From assembly GCF_016545825.1 (NCBI RefSeq), contig NC_052617.1, positions 6,592,600 to 6,656,599 on the forward strand: a DNA stretch of 64,000 nt, written 5' to 3'. The stretch is from Eucalyptus grandis. Lineage: Eukaryota > Streptophyta > Magnoliopsida > Myrtales > Myrtaceae. A model generated the notes under the pieces. The model made no database searches. It saw only the letters and a program-made list of their open reading frames with translations, and was not told where the DNA came from. A program made the position numbers and the translations under genes. Below, in pieces: positions 21,225-32,995 of the stretch. Each line of letters opens with the position of its first letter. Positions within the stretch are counted from its first letter, which is position 1.

Positions 21225-22330
21225 CGAGTAGTTGATTCTGCAGCAACCCATGGATATTTTTTATCCAGGGCATGGATTTGTTCAAGATGCTATACATAGA
21301 CAGTAAGAAAATTTGAATGCTCCAATAGATAAAACTAAATGCTCAAACTGTAAGAGATATCTGTCAACTTACTTGCTGGTCAAAATCAATGGTGTGATTG
21401 GAGAAAACTTCATTGGCTATTTGAATGTCTTTACTGATTAAACCATCAAACCAACTGCTTGCTATGCTTGCATTCTCACTACACTCCTGGGAATTGAAAA
21501 TTGAAAAGCAAGTCAACATCGAGAAACCTGAACAAATGCTAGAGAAGGAAGATGGACATTGTGAAGACCTAAAGTTTCATGCATGACCAATGCATCGCAT
21601 CACTAATGAACCGCCTTTTCAATATATGTAAGATTTGGCATATTTCATGGGTGATGAAGATCTCATACCATCTCTGCCTCCAAAAAGTTGTATATCCGTT
21701 GGATAATTAAAAAAAGTTGTTCATTGTCTAAATCCGCAGTATCGCTAGTAACCCATCAAGCCAAGATTCATCCTTGCTGTGCACCTAAAAAAAGGCAGGA
21801 GTAACCCTTGATAAAATTGGTAATGAGATATTAATGGCTCCATATCAGAATACAAGATAGATATGTTCTCGCTGAAGTTTTTCAGGAAAAACTGCTCCCA
21901 CTCCGCACTACTTACTATGCAAAGTTAAACATAAGTCTCTTTTCCACTAAAAAAGTAGCAAGTTTGGTTACTTAGTAACTACTTTATCCAATATATGTAA
22001 GACTTTGATTTTGAATTTTGGGTTTCATCCATGACCTTTTTGGCCAGTAAAGGGCAGAGCAAATGGATTCTGTTGCAGAAAGATTCATGTGAACTCTGCT
22101 GACCAAAGTTGCACAGAGCAATTAGGGAAGACAAATATCGTGCAAGGTGGAGGAGAAATGGATTGATGCTGCTTTCACATCCAGTGCCATTCTAAAGAAA
22201 AACGGAGAACAAGATGAAAATGCAGAAAAAGACAAAGAAAGTGATGCGGATTCAAAGAAAGGGATGTATGAATTTAAAGGCAAAGATTGCATCTTCTGAT
22301 AAGCACTTTTTTTTAGACAATTTTATGTAT
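21225..22330 (+). pseudogene. Unidentified zinc-ribbon-like gene fragment, copy 1
   Basis: Relative to the standard B blocks (for example 15330-15580), this region is replaced by about 1.1-1.4 kb shared only with 54870-55985. Plus-strand translation gives intronless, broken peptide text: a C-x2-C ... C-x2 pattern near 21270-21350, then VNIEKPEQMLEKEDGHCED at about 21510-21570, then DLAYFMGDEDLIPSLPP at about 21635-21690. A charged end follows at about 22110-22300 with KKNGEQDENAEKDKESD. Stops and one-base indels interrupt it throughout. Its intronless layout suggests a retro-pseudogene or a captured gene fragment. The WxCxxCxKW text recalls CW-type zinc fingers, but only weakly, and I do not name it. 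Confidence 0.4.
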
Positions 22331-22859
22331 GTTTTTGTATTATATGAACTAGACCAGATTATTTGGCACATTCAATGTTTCAAATTTATCGTATCCTTTA
22401 CAATATTGAAAAGGTAAAGTAATTATTAATTTCAAGCATGTCTATGAATGCATAATTCTAAGTGATGATAGTACTTTACAGAAGATAACAAATATCCTTT
22501 CTCCATCCACATACGTTCCCTGCACAGCGTTTCTGCTTTTCTGCAGACTCAAATCATTTAAGTGTTATATCATTGACCTATTAATTATATGTGGCAATCA
22601 TCTCTTTTATTGCTAGGATATAGAAAAATTGTCGTGCATGCACGTATTATGTTGCATGGTCTAATGTATCTAATCTGACATATAAAGTTTCCATGGCTTA
22701 GGACACCCGTAGAAATCAGCACCTCTCAGTAAATTCAAAGCCAGGGATTCTAGTCTATGCTTAGATTTTTTAATAAAAACCAGGGCACTAAGTATCAAAT
22801 CGAGTAAGTACAGGTAAAACTTTCTTCTCTAGGTGATTGGGAAGCTGACTCCTCACACA
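22331..22859. other. Intron-like sequence between gene fragment and block C
   Basis: This AT-rich stretch is shared with 55990-56450. From about 22640 it rejoins the standard block B end ('ggtctaatgtatctaat', 'gtagaaatcagcacctctcag'). No gene was recognised. Confidence 0.5.
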
Positions 22860-24350
22860 TCCCATACATGTTGAACTTTTTCTCCTCTAAGAAATACTTA
22901 CGAGGCAGCGGTAGGCAATGCAGATTTTCTTCAGCGACAGAGTTAAAACCAGGTACCTCCTCCTCTTGTTCTTGCTCAAATCTTCTTCTCCTTCATCATC
23001 ATCTTTGCCAAACCACACCTTGGATACAGATAAAGCTTGTAGCCTACTGTGGTCACTATTTTTTGTAGCCTCAGTTATAGCATCCACTAACTCAGGTTCA
23101 ACTTCTCGCAGCAACTTCCCTAACAAATATGATTCATTAAGGAAGTTTACATTGCATATTATGGACTCGTGAGGCATCAATGAATCATTGAATCAACACC
23201 TCTCATGTGTATTTTGTAGATTAAAACTAAATAAAATGCCTTTGCAAAAAAAACAAAAAAAAGTAAATAAAACTGAAGAGAAAAAAAGCCAAAGACACTT
23301 GTATTCCATCTGGAAATGAAAAAAAGCATTCAGCAAGCAAGATTTCAGATTTTTCGCACAGCTTGAGCATTCATGTACGCTTCTCCCGAGCACATCATTA
23401 GCAGTTACTTATCATTCATCAATGTATGCTCAAGGAACTATACTGCAATTATCATCCAAGCATTTCAAAAGTACAAGCTGACATACTCAAACACAATCTA
23501 AAAGGGGGGAAAAGGGGGCAGTTAAAAAAGAGCTTCATATCTTAAGAACTTTTGTTTTGGGCAAGAACTCATCGTGCGATAGCCAAGCATAGTGAAGAAG
23601 ATACCAGGTGAAACGGCAAGAAAGGCGAAAAGATTCTCACGAGCACACACATCCACACTCACAAAAACATGAACAAAACTTGACAGTACCAATGAAATTG
23701 AACTGCCTTCGCTTTCCTTCTCGAACATCCGGTCCCAGTCTCTGCGACAAATCAACAAACATCTCAACGGCATTAACAAGTAACAACTCGGACCAAAAGC
23801 CTCACGAGAAACAGCCACGCATTGGAGAAGCATCACCTTCGCAAGCATCCGAGCGTCCAACGCTGCTTGCTCCAGAAAAGCCACTCTGCAATCTCCCTTT
23901 TTAAAAAGAAAGGATAATGAATCTACAGCGCTACGTTATTGAACATCATTATATGTACACGAAGCCCGTAAGAGCTCAAAATCGCGCCGCCTCCAAACAC
24001 AATCATTTTTTTTTCCCAGCAGTATCTGAGGAAGCGCTTGATTTGGGGATGGGAAAAAGAAGCGAGCTACACGCCTTCCTCTGGTTGAGGCTCTTCTGGT
24101 CGTCGGAGTGGGAGTCGGAGTCGCTGCCATCATCTTCTCGGGGAATCGTACGGCGGCGGGCGGTTGGAGAATCTGAGCCCGCGCGGCCGGTGATGGACGT
24201 CGCGGTTACACCGTCTGGAACAGACAACGTTGAGGATGCGACGTTGTTCCAAAGGGCGAAAGAGATGTCTGCAGTGAATAATGGCTCTCGCTTCATTTCC
24301 CTGTTTTTTGGCTCTTTTTTTTTTTTTTTTAATTGAGCTTGACAAATTTC
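22860..24350 (-). pseudogene. Gene X block C, copy 3
   Basis: Minus-strand pieces are as follows. 24003-24296 is open and gives ITGRAGSDSPTARRRTIPRE followed by DDGSDSDSHSDDQKSLNQRK, with a plausible upstream Met (MKREPLFTADISFALWNN). 23640-23884 gives LDARMLAKVMLLQCVAVSRE and later WDRMFEKESEGSSISLV. 22950-23170 gives LLGKLLREVEPELVDAITEA and a Glu/Asp-rich run (DDDEGEEDLSKN). This is one of the better copies, but exon frames cannot be joined with confidence. It immediately follows RLP3. Confidence 0.4.
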
Positions 24351-24467
24351 ATTATTAAAATTTTCAATTCAACTCAGTATTCAATTACACCAAAATACAA
24401 AACGATAAGACATTAGAAGCAAGCGATTCATAAGGTAAATGACATTTGAAGCCAATTGGGTGACATA

Positions 24468-24473
24468 TTTATT
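24468..24473 (-). terminator. Putative poly(A) signal of RLP3
   Basis: Minus-strand AATAAA lies about 48 bp beyond the RLP3 stop, at the same place as in RLP1. Confidence 0.4.
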
Positions 24474-24520
24474 TATTGAATCTACATCACACAGTTTAAA
24501 GAGACTATTCCTTAACAATT

Positions 24521-26941
24521 TCATTGTCCATGAAACTTGATGGCCTTCCGCTCTGGCTTCTCCATCCATTGGGCTGCACTTCTCTCCAGCATTCTCACGC
24601 CTCGCGCGAGCCATTCCGGCCTTCCTATTTCAAATGCAATGTATGCTATGGAGATCCCAATGACGATTCCAGAGGCATAACCTATCCACACTACTTTCTT
24701 TTTTAACCAACTCTCATGCCTTTCACAATCAAAAGGTGTCGAGGATGATGGTGGAGGAGGTTGAGCATCACCAGGGCATGCTTTCAACAATGGAGTTCCA
24801 CATAAGCTTGGATTCTCACTAAACGAGTCGTTTGAAAATGTGCTTAGTTGCTTGTCTTGAGGAATTCGACCAATGAGTTGGTTCTTCGAGAGATTTAAGT
24901 ACCCAAGGGATGCCAAATCTCCCAATACTCTAGGAATTTCCCCACTAAGCATGTTCGAAGATAGATCGAGCCATCCAAGATTAGTCAAGTTTCCTAAAGT
25001 CAAAGGGATGGAACCAATAAGGTGGTTGTGCGAAAGGTTGAGCCCTACAAGGGAGTGAAGATGGCCAAAAGCTTCAGGAATTTCTCCTTGGAAAGAGTTT
25101 TGTGACAAGTCAATAGTTGTGAAGATGGTCAAGATCTTCACTAACTTTATCTCTTGCCCTTTCATGATCACGGTCACGGTACTTTCATATGGTGTTATCC
25201 CGTAGGGAGGGGTAAACCATGTCATATACAATGGTTCATCTTCCCCAACTTTTCTATTCTTCATGCCTCTAAGGTTCATTATCAAGTTGGCCGATAAATG
25301 ACCATTGAAGTTGTTGTTGGAGAGATCCAAAATGTGTAACTTCGGAAAGATGAGATCTCCCTTTGGAATATTCAAAAGACCCTTGAAATTGTTGGACCTC
25401 AAAATGAGAACTTTTAGTTCTGGGAGTTCTCCTAACCATCTCGGGAATGTATCCTCTATCTTATTGCTACTAAGATCCAAAACTTCCAGATATTTACACT
25501 TGACAAGTGACCGGGGCAACGTGCCTTCAAACCGGTTTCGACTCAAATCAAGAGTCAACAATCCACCTATCAAAGAAATTGATTGTGGAATTGTGCCCTC
25601 GAGTTGATTCATTCCCAAGTTCAAAGTCGAGAGAAAAATGTTCTCATTTGTTAAGCACCGAGGAAAGCTACCTGTTAAGCTATTGTTAAACAAGTTGATC
25701 GTCTGGAGATAGGTGGCATTGCATATCAAAGAATGAATCTTTCCTGTTATATTATTATTTGCAATGGAATAATTTGTTGTGACGGGAGATGGAAGTGGGA
25801 TTGGCCCTTCAAATTTGTTGTTGGACAAATCTATTACACCTAATGAGGTGTTGGAGAAAACCTTTGCATGCCACCGTCCAATAAAGTTGTTGTTGGAAAT
25901 AGATAAATAATCAAGAGCTGGGAAGGAGAGTTCGAAGGCAGTGAGGTTGATCATACCATGAAATCTATTGGATTGCAAATCAAGGCGATATAGTTGCGGT
26001 GCTTTCAACCAATGTGGGAATATATCATTAAACTCGTTGTGATTGAGAACTAGCCCCGATAAGTTTTTCCATTTGACTAGGGAGCGTGGTAATGGCCCTT
26101 GCAATTTATTGTTGCTCAAGTCTAGAACCTCAAGATTGGTTATATTACCAAAACTAGGGGGAATATTCCCTAAGAGACTATTGTTAGACAAATCTAAAGT
26201 CAAGAGTTTGGATATATTACCAAAACATGGGGGCACAACCCCAAGAGATTGTTGCTTGATAAATATAATTCCAAGAGGGAACTCAACTGACAAATCAAAG
26301 AGGGGATCTCACCAGTGAAATTATTGTTCATGGCAAAAAGTAACGAGTAGAAGGTGAAGGGATTGGGAGTGGTCCTTGGAATGAGTTGTCCTGGAGGTCA
26401 ATATACGACAATCGCTTCCAATGCAATTGGTGTATACCTCCCTCCAGATGATTATTAGAAAGATCTAAACGTTTCAATGTATGATGGCTTATTCCCCAAA
26501 ACCACCTTGGGATCTCCCACTAATCTTGTTGAAAGAGAGGTCTAAGTCTGTTAATTTTTCTAACAAATTCAAGAAATAAGGAAACTTGGTCAAGTTGCAA
26601 TGTGATATCGTCAACACTTGAAGCTTTGGGAGAAGGAGGTAACTATTGGAATAGAGAGCAACATGAAACTGAACGGAGGAAAACTCAAGACCAATGACAT
26701 TACCCGTGACATTATTGCAAGTGACCCAATTCCAAGAGCAGCAATCTATGCTCTTGTTCCATTCCAATGCACATTTAGACTGTAGATAAGGATAACAATT
26801 GGTTTTATTAAGGTAGAAGGAATTCTTAAAATTGAGTAAGGCATCACGTTGGTCAGGAGGGCAAAGGAAGGAGGCAGAGAGAAGATGGAAATTTAAGAAA
26901 AATAGGAAATAGAAGAGGTCGAGGATTTGATGCCACCCCAT
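24521..26941 (-). pseudogene. LRR receptor-like protein RLP3, three one-base frame breaks
   Basis: It has the same architecture as RLP1, without the repeat expansion, at about 807 codons. It starts MGWHQILDLFYFLFFL at 26941, or five codons earlier at 26956 (MLNCT). N-cap CPPDQRDALLNF and DCCSWNWVTCNNVTGN are clear. The frame is lost near 26515 (one base missing in the 'gatctcccact' context), near 26331 ('gcaaaaag' for 'gcataaaag') and near 26245 (after the Gs of 'cttgggg'). From 26293 to the stop, 590 codons are uninterrupted. They cover LRRs, an island (KGQEIKLVKILTIFTTIDLS), last LRRs, NPSLCGTPL, and a transmembrane helix GYASGIVIGISIAYIAF. The tail ends KFHGQ. That long open C-terminal part suggests very recent inactivation, or sequence errors in the N-terminal third. 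Confidence 0.85.
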
Positions 26942-27000
26942 TGTGCAATTTAGCATGCGAGTGAGTTTATTGGTGGTGGGGAGTGCTTCAACCTATACAA

Positions 27001-27009
27001 CTTATATAG
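27001..27009 (-). promoter_or_regulatory. RLP3 TATA box
   Basis: Minus-strand CTATATAAG lies about 60 bp upstream of the ATG at 26941, matching the RLP1 arrangement at 8349-8357. Confidence 0.65.
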
Positions 27010-28002
27010 CCCTTCTCAAGTGTGAAGTCATTGAAACAAGTCTTCTCTAAGGTCCATTGGTGGGCTCACATGTGTCATCTATTTTAAAAGCTTTGTTGGT
27101 TGGCATACGAGAAATTTCATGTAAGATTCAGTCAGAACGATGTCTCATTTTCTCATGGTCAAGGAAGATCAGATTTTCTGCCAAAGTTAGTTTAGTCATA
27201 GGTACACAAGCGTGTAAAACAAATATTCAAGTTAAAAAAAAAAATTCCTTTCCTAGACACATATACTTTACACTATTCGTTCCTTCTATATCAATCATGA
27301 TAAGGATGGACAGAAAGAAACATTAACAGGGATTGATATTTGACACAAGCTTTGTGACCCCGACCCTCAGGTTGTACACTACATCCTAAAGATAAACACA
27401 AAAAGAAATAGTTCTAACGAGTCACAAAAAGAAATAGAATTTAAACTGAGTTGTTCTCCTTACGGTGATAGGCTACCAAATTAAATGACAACCCGCAACA
27501 ACGGGAAAGCCTCCAATATTTTCGTCAGACATAGGAGCAAAAAAACCTAAAAAAGTTATTTGACACTTCATGCCAGAGACAATCCATATGCATATTTGGA
27601 TCGCGTCTAAACATGTATAATACACGAGTACTTAGAGACCACATCATATTTCTAAAAGTTAAATTATTGTGGAATTTAATATAAAATGATAAAATATCTT
27701 TAACTTCACTAAAGTGCTTACAAATAGTTTATAGCTACAATTGTGCAGAAAGAAAAAGAAACACAGTCTGGTCGAGCACAATAACTGTCGGCAGCGATTC
27801 ACTTAATTATAAATGCTAAGAAGTCAAAGTCTTTCTTGAAATGACATTATTGTGATCACAAAATTGTATTTCTTGATTGTCTTGGTGGGGTTCCTTGGGT
27901 GTGGAAAATTCTTAGTTACTTGGGCTCTACGTAGACATGGAGTGGAAATCTTATCCATTTTTCTTGAAAGACATATTACTCAAGTCTATGGCGGCATTTT
28001 CA

Positions 28003-28003
28003 T

Positions 28004-28040
<37 letters not shown>
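28003..28040. repeat. (TA)n(TG)n microsatellite
   Basis: A short TA run passes directly into about thirteen TG units at 28014-28040. It falls in spacer E3 and is absent from the matching part of E1 (about 11510-11540). Confidence 0.95.
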
Positions 28041-28936
28041 TGCTCTGTCATCATAGTCCAGTAGATAAATGTGGAGAATCTATTAGGAAGAGCGCATTCA
28101 TTTATGAATTTTTTTTCCAGTAATGCAGCTTTGAATTTACAGATACTTTGAATCTCTAATATCTTTAAGTTTGATAAAGTGCTTATCAAATATTTTACGG
28201 CTATTAGAGCTTATGACAACTCTTAAAAAAAACTGCCTCGCACAACTTTCAGATGTTATAACTTTAAAATATGTATTACTCCAGTACCTAACTCTAAGGG
28301 TAAGACATAAAAATTTTATACGATGATTTCGTAAATCGTGACATATATTTGATAATAGTAAGCACAAAAACCAAGCGGCCCTGAGGGGCGACGGTCCCCA
28401 TGCCGGTCAACCCAAGCATACAAGAGGATTATCAGTTATGGAATCGTCTCACCTTACCCCTGGAAATCTGTATTGTCATTTCCGGGAGCCTTTTTTTTCC
28501 CCACCACAAAGTCTAATTCGGCTTCAATTATAAGGAAAAACCAAAATGTCTCGAATTGGCCACGCAACTTATGAAAACCTGCGCAAAGACCCTGTGGAAA
28601 GGCCTGCATAATTGCTTCGGAGGCTGAGGAACTGATGCCACCCCACATTGCGCTTTAGCAGATAAGTTAATGGTGGTTGGGATGGGGATTCAACTTAAAG
28701 GAGATTTTGCAAGAATCGCATGTTTGGATTATCTGCATAATGCTTGAGCTGCCATGATCCCCAGACTAAAGACGACAAACATCTCGTCGTGTAAACTCAA
28801 TTGTGCTAGAGTTGGTGGAATATGAAAACGAAGAATCAGATCATCTCAACATGAACCGGCTCTCGATGACCCCCGTTCTCATATTCCAAGTCAGGAAGTT
28901 TGTTTTCCCATGGAAAAAGTATTCTCTGATGTACTT

Positions 28937-29044
28937 TATTCTATTGTAGGAAAACAAAATAAGGGCAAAAGGAAGTGGCTTTAGCAAAAGTATTCTATTG
29001 TAGGAAAACCAAATAAGGGCAAAAGGAAGTGGCTTTAGCAAAAG
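28937..29044. repeat. 54 bp tandem duplication
   Basis: Units 28937-28990 and 28991-29044 are identical except for one base (aaaacaaaat versus aaaaccaaat). They start 'tattctattgtagg' and end 'tttagcaaaag'. Confidence 0.95.
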
Positions 29045-29075
29045 TGAGGGTTGCATTATTCTAGGCACTCAAGTG

Positions 29076-29520
29076 GTCCCTGTTGCAAATAATTAATTGT
29101 AATAAAAAAATCAGAATTATAATAACTTACATGTTTAAATATTTCTCACATTTAAATTAATCCCAAACCTACAGAATTTATAAATAAAATAACTCAATTT
29201 GATGCAAACTCGCTGTACAAAATCTACCGTGGTCTACCATCCTCCGTGCGATCGAGAAAAAGTGTCACCCAGTGCGACCCCTTTCTTACTTCGTCGTTCG
29301 TCATTTCTTCGTGAAGTTCACTACACGGCTTGAAGGAATCTTCCGCGCGGCCAAGAAAAGGTACTCCACCCGACAGGATTAAAGTGTTTCCCCCTTCTTC
29401 TTTATTACAGAAGTCAACAAATCCACTTTTGACGGGGACCGTCGAATTTCGAGCTCCTTTTTTCGTGGCCTTTAGACGTCCACCGTACGCCTGCCAAGGG
29501 CGTCCAATAAATAAGTAAAA
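29076..29520. repeat. Cluster repeat block A, partial copy 3
   Basis: This contains the 'cgatcgagaaaaagtgtcac', 'cggcttgaaggaatc' and 'gacgtccaccgtacgcctg' hallmarks of block A. The right half of the block is missing: after about 29520 the text changes to AT-rich sequence ('cattttcatgaaatacaatt') that also follows the next copy at 32290-32470. Confidence 0.65.
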
Positions 29521-31614
29521 TGGTCTAATTTGTATTGATTCATTTTCATGAAATACAATTTCGGTAATCGATATTCAATCCAGTTCTAACTCAATTCATA
29601 TTCAACATGACATATATTATTAAAACATGTTCATGCTTAACCCTAAATATGAAAATAAATACCAACTCATTTAATCCATTTTAAGCTCTTCACGTTAATG
29701 TGTTATTTGGATATATATCAAATTAAAAAAGTAAAATAACAAAATATGAAGATGTAAGTAAATAAAAAAAAATGTGAAAAACAAAAACAACAAAATTAAA
29801 GAGACACAAGGTCACTATGGTCTTTTATTTTATTTTATTTAAAAAATAATTTTTTAATACTTTTTCTTTTTCTTTTTTTTTTTCTTCTCATGGTCACTAG
29901 CTACAACGACCGATGATAGGTGAGCTCGAGCCATAATACTATATATGTTTTTCTTGTGCTTTGTACTTTTTCTGCCTTTACCATAGATAATGTAGCTTGT
30001 GCTCATTAGATTGGTTTGAAGGAGCTCATGAAATTTTCACAAGCAATATAGGATGAAAGCTAGTTTTATTCCCCAATGATCAACATTGTGATGTGAATCT
30101 GTCCAATTCGATGTAATTGGTCATCCACGTGATTTCCAGTGCAAGCAAAGGACAGAGTTTTTTATACATTACCAAATACACAAATCGCAACACTTTACAT
30201 CATTACTGCAACTATATCGAATATATTTTGCTTTTTATTAGTTTGATTCAAAGTTAAAGTGATCATTGCATACTGCTGAATATAGACAACATAAATTCAC
30301 TTGATTAAAAAAATAAAATTCACTTGATTGCTAAGGTACCACTCCGCATGACTATCTAGTCAAATCTCCTTATATATCCACTTCGTAAGGCAAATGAATG
30401 TTAAAAATCAAATTCGTAATGATGAAAGAAGAAGAATGTAGAAACATAGCTCAGGAGAGGCGACATAAAGTAAGCTCCAGTAACTAGTTATGAGGGTGAG
30501 ATATTAAAATGTCCTACGATGATTTCATAAAATGATACGTATTTGATAAAATTCGGACAAAAAAGCAAGCAGCTCTGAGGGGCAGCAGTCCCTGTCCTCG
30601 TCAGCACAAGAAGACAATAAAGATCAACAATCGATCCGGAGATTAGGATTGACAGTCATGGAATCGCCCCAAGCTATAACGTGGGAATCTTTACCGTCAT
30701 TTCCGGGAACTTTCTTCCTCCTACCATGGAGTCTAGTCTTAGCTTCAATTTCGGGGCGGAATCAAAAGACCTGCATAAAGTCCTTGTGGAAAGGTTTGCA
30801 TAATTGCTCGGTTGGATGAGGATTTGACGCCACCCCACCTTCCACGGCAGAAGGATGCACGATTGATGGGGATTTTGCAAGAATTGCAGGTTTGGGATAT
30901 CTCTGCATCTGGCAAGCCGGCCATCAGCCGCAGAGACTAGAAGACGACAAACGTCTAGTTAAATGAAAATAGGGAAGCCCCAAATATCTGATTTTGGCAT
31001 TATTGAAGGCATGTTTGGCAATTTAATCGGCATCCTACTTTTCTTTTTAATTAATGTTTGCCGTGCGAAATCAATTTTGTTGGACTCGGTGGAACGTGAA
31101 AAACAAGAATCAAATCATCATCGATTTTCTCATGCGAATTGACTCTTGATGACCCACACTTTCATATTCTAAATCAGAAAGTCTGTCTTTACATGGCAAA
31201 AGTATTGTAAAACACACTTTATTCTATGAGACAACATCCTAATTACGGGGAATAGAAAATGGCTTCACAAAAAATGAGAATGCACTCAGGTCGTCCACGT
31301 ACTGCTTTTTATTTCATCCATCTAAGTTGCAAAGTCAAGTCTCCTCCGTTTTTCATAAGCGAAAAGTCGAGGCAAGCCTCCATGCATTGTTCTTCACGGT
31401 TGTCGTATGTCTTTGGTTGTGTAACTTCCAATGTCATCTGCAAAGAAACACTGTCATTTATTTTGTGTTGTCTTTTGTTCCAACAATTTTTGGACTGATG
31501 GCATCCTTTAATCACTCAATTAATCATAATTCGTGATAGTACCCCACATCCTGATAGTTGTTTTTCGGTCTAGCACAACGGCTATGGGACGGTGATACAC
31601 TTAAATAATAAATG
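29521..31614. repeat. Rearranged spacer E with swapped order
   Basis: Sequence 29770-30155 matches 12540-12960 and is followed directly by 30165-31400, which matches 9765-11010. In block E1 these two parts occur in the opposite order, so a rearrangement join lies near 30160 ('agagttttttatacattacc'). The frame at 30674-30880 is the sister of 10266-10472. A start-codon relic ('gatttgacgccaccccacc') lies near 30820. No intact gene was seen. Confidence 0.65.
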
Positions 31615-31615
31615 C

Positions 31616-31960
31616 TAAGAAGTCACGGTATACTTAGGTCCACATTTTCTCTTTTCATCGATGTTGGATGAGTCGAAAAGAATACAAAACAAATCATCCT
31701 TCAGTCTCAATTCAATAAGTAATGCATTTTGTTGTAATATAATGTGGAAACTAATATCGGATCTTGCAATTTGAGTCGATATGAAATCACCGAAGAAATA
31801 TAGAAGAATACTAAAGGACATCAAAGATTTACGTAGTTTGATTCGAATATCAATACCTATATACATGAGAAGAGCTCATAATAGATAATCCATCGTAATC
31901 GGAGAATCACATGCTCGAATATTTCTCCCAAATTAGATTATACCCAAGCCTACAGTATTT
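31616..31960. repeat. LTR-like interspersed repeat remnant (copy 2)
   Basis: This is the sister of 1-360 and is likewise followed by block A. 'gtaatataatgtggaaactaa' matches 'gcaatataatgcggaaactaa' at 90-110. Its left boundary lies close to 31616, where spacer similarity ends. It may be a decayed solo LTR. Confidence 0.4.
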
Positions 31961-32995
31961 ATAAATAAAATAATTCGATTTGATGTAAACTCACAATAGA
32001 AAATTCACCGTGGTCAACACTCCTACATACGATCGAGAAAAAGAGTGTCACCCATTGCGACCCCTTTCTTACTTCGCTGTTCGTCTTTTCGTGGAGTTCA
32101 TTACACGGCTGGAAGGAGTCTTCCGTGCGGCCAAACAAAGGTACTCCACCCGAGAGGATTGAAGTGTTCCCCTTTTTCTTGCTCTTTTATAGAAGCCAAC
32201 AAATCCACTTTTGACCGGGACCCGTCGAATTTCAAGCTCCTTTTCTTGCGTGGCTTTTAGACATCCAACATACGCCTGGAGTTTCAAATAAGTAAATCGA
32301 AACAAAAATGATCCAATCCATATTAATCTATCTTCATGAAATATAATTTCGACAATCCATACTTAATTTAATTCTAACTCAACTCATATCCAATATAACC
32401 CATATTATTAAAACATATTCATACTTAACCCTTACCATGAAAATAAATACCAACTCATTTGATCCACCTTAAGCTCTTCATATTATTTGTTATTTGTTTT
32501 TCTTATGATCTAGAACAGACTGTTTTCATTACAGTGAATTAAGAATAATCACTTAATCATTTCTCATAAAATAAAGTCAATCAATTGAGAGACAAACCCG
32601 CAATCAAAGCAAATATATTCTATTCCCACCAAACAAAATCCAAACTTGAATCGGATCAATGGGCACACTAGATTTGAACAAATCGAGATCATCCAAATGG
32701 TTTGGATTTCGTACACGTACTAAAACTCGAGATATAATATTACACTTTTTGTTTGCTATCAAGAAAGATATTTTGTTGTTGCCAATGCAGCAATCTGTGT
32801 TGATATGCGCTCAAAAGAGATGGCATCACTCCCTCTGTCTTATCCCACCAAAGTAGTTGATCAAACAATATTCAAACAATATTCAAGGAAAATCTTCAAG
32901 CCATCATCAAATTTAACTTAAAATAACATTATGAGCTGCCGTAGAGACAACTCAAAGTTGAATAATAAAAGAAAAAGAATATAAGACAAAGGTCA
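31961..32995. repeat. Cluster repeat block A, copy 4
   Basis: This is a full-length copy of block A with the same hallmarks as 361-1056 ('cgatcgagaaaaagagtgtc', 'aaagatattttgttgttgcc'). It shows no conserved coding frame. Confidence 0.65.

Larger units (their letters stand above)
27050..29075. repeat. Spacer block E3 (upstream of RLP3)
   Basis: This aligns piecewise with the spacer upstream of RLP1: 27340-27540 with 8640-8700 plus 9400-9520, 27830-28110 with 11260-11520, and 28110-28430 with 11600-12130. A relic of the RLP start region sits at 28615-28680 ('gaggctgaggaactgatgcc', then 'accccacattgcgctttagc'), very close to RLP2 at 19903-19945. No complete gene is present. Confidence 0.6.

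Noticed and set aside
22870..24340. Naming gene X from its acidic SDSD tract and KEKE-like segments
   Set aside because: Acidic and charged tracts occur in many unrelated nuclear proteins; no diagnostic motif was seen, so a name would be invented.
27986..28189. Frame with HTHTHTHTHTH repeat
   Set aside because: It is the translation of the TG microsatellite.
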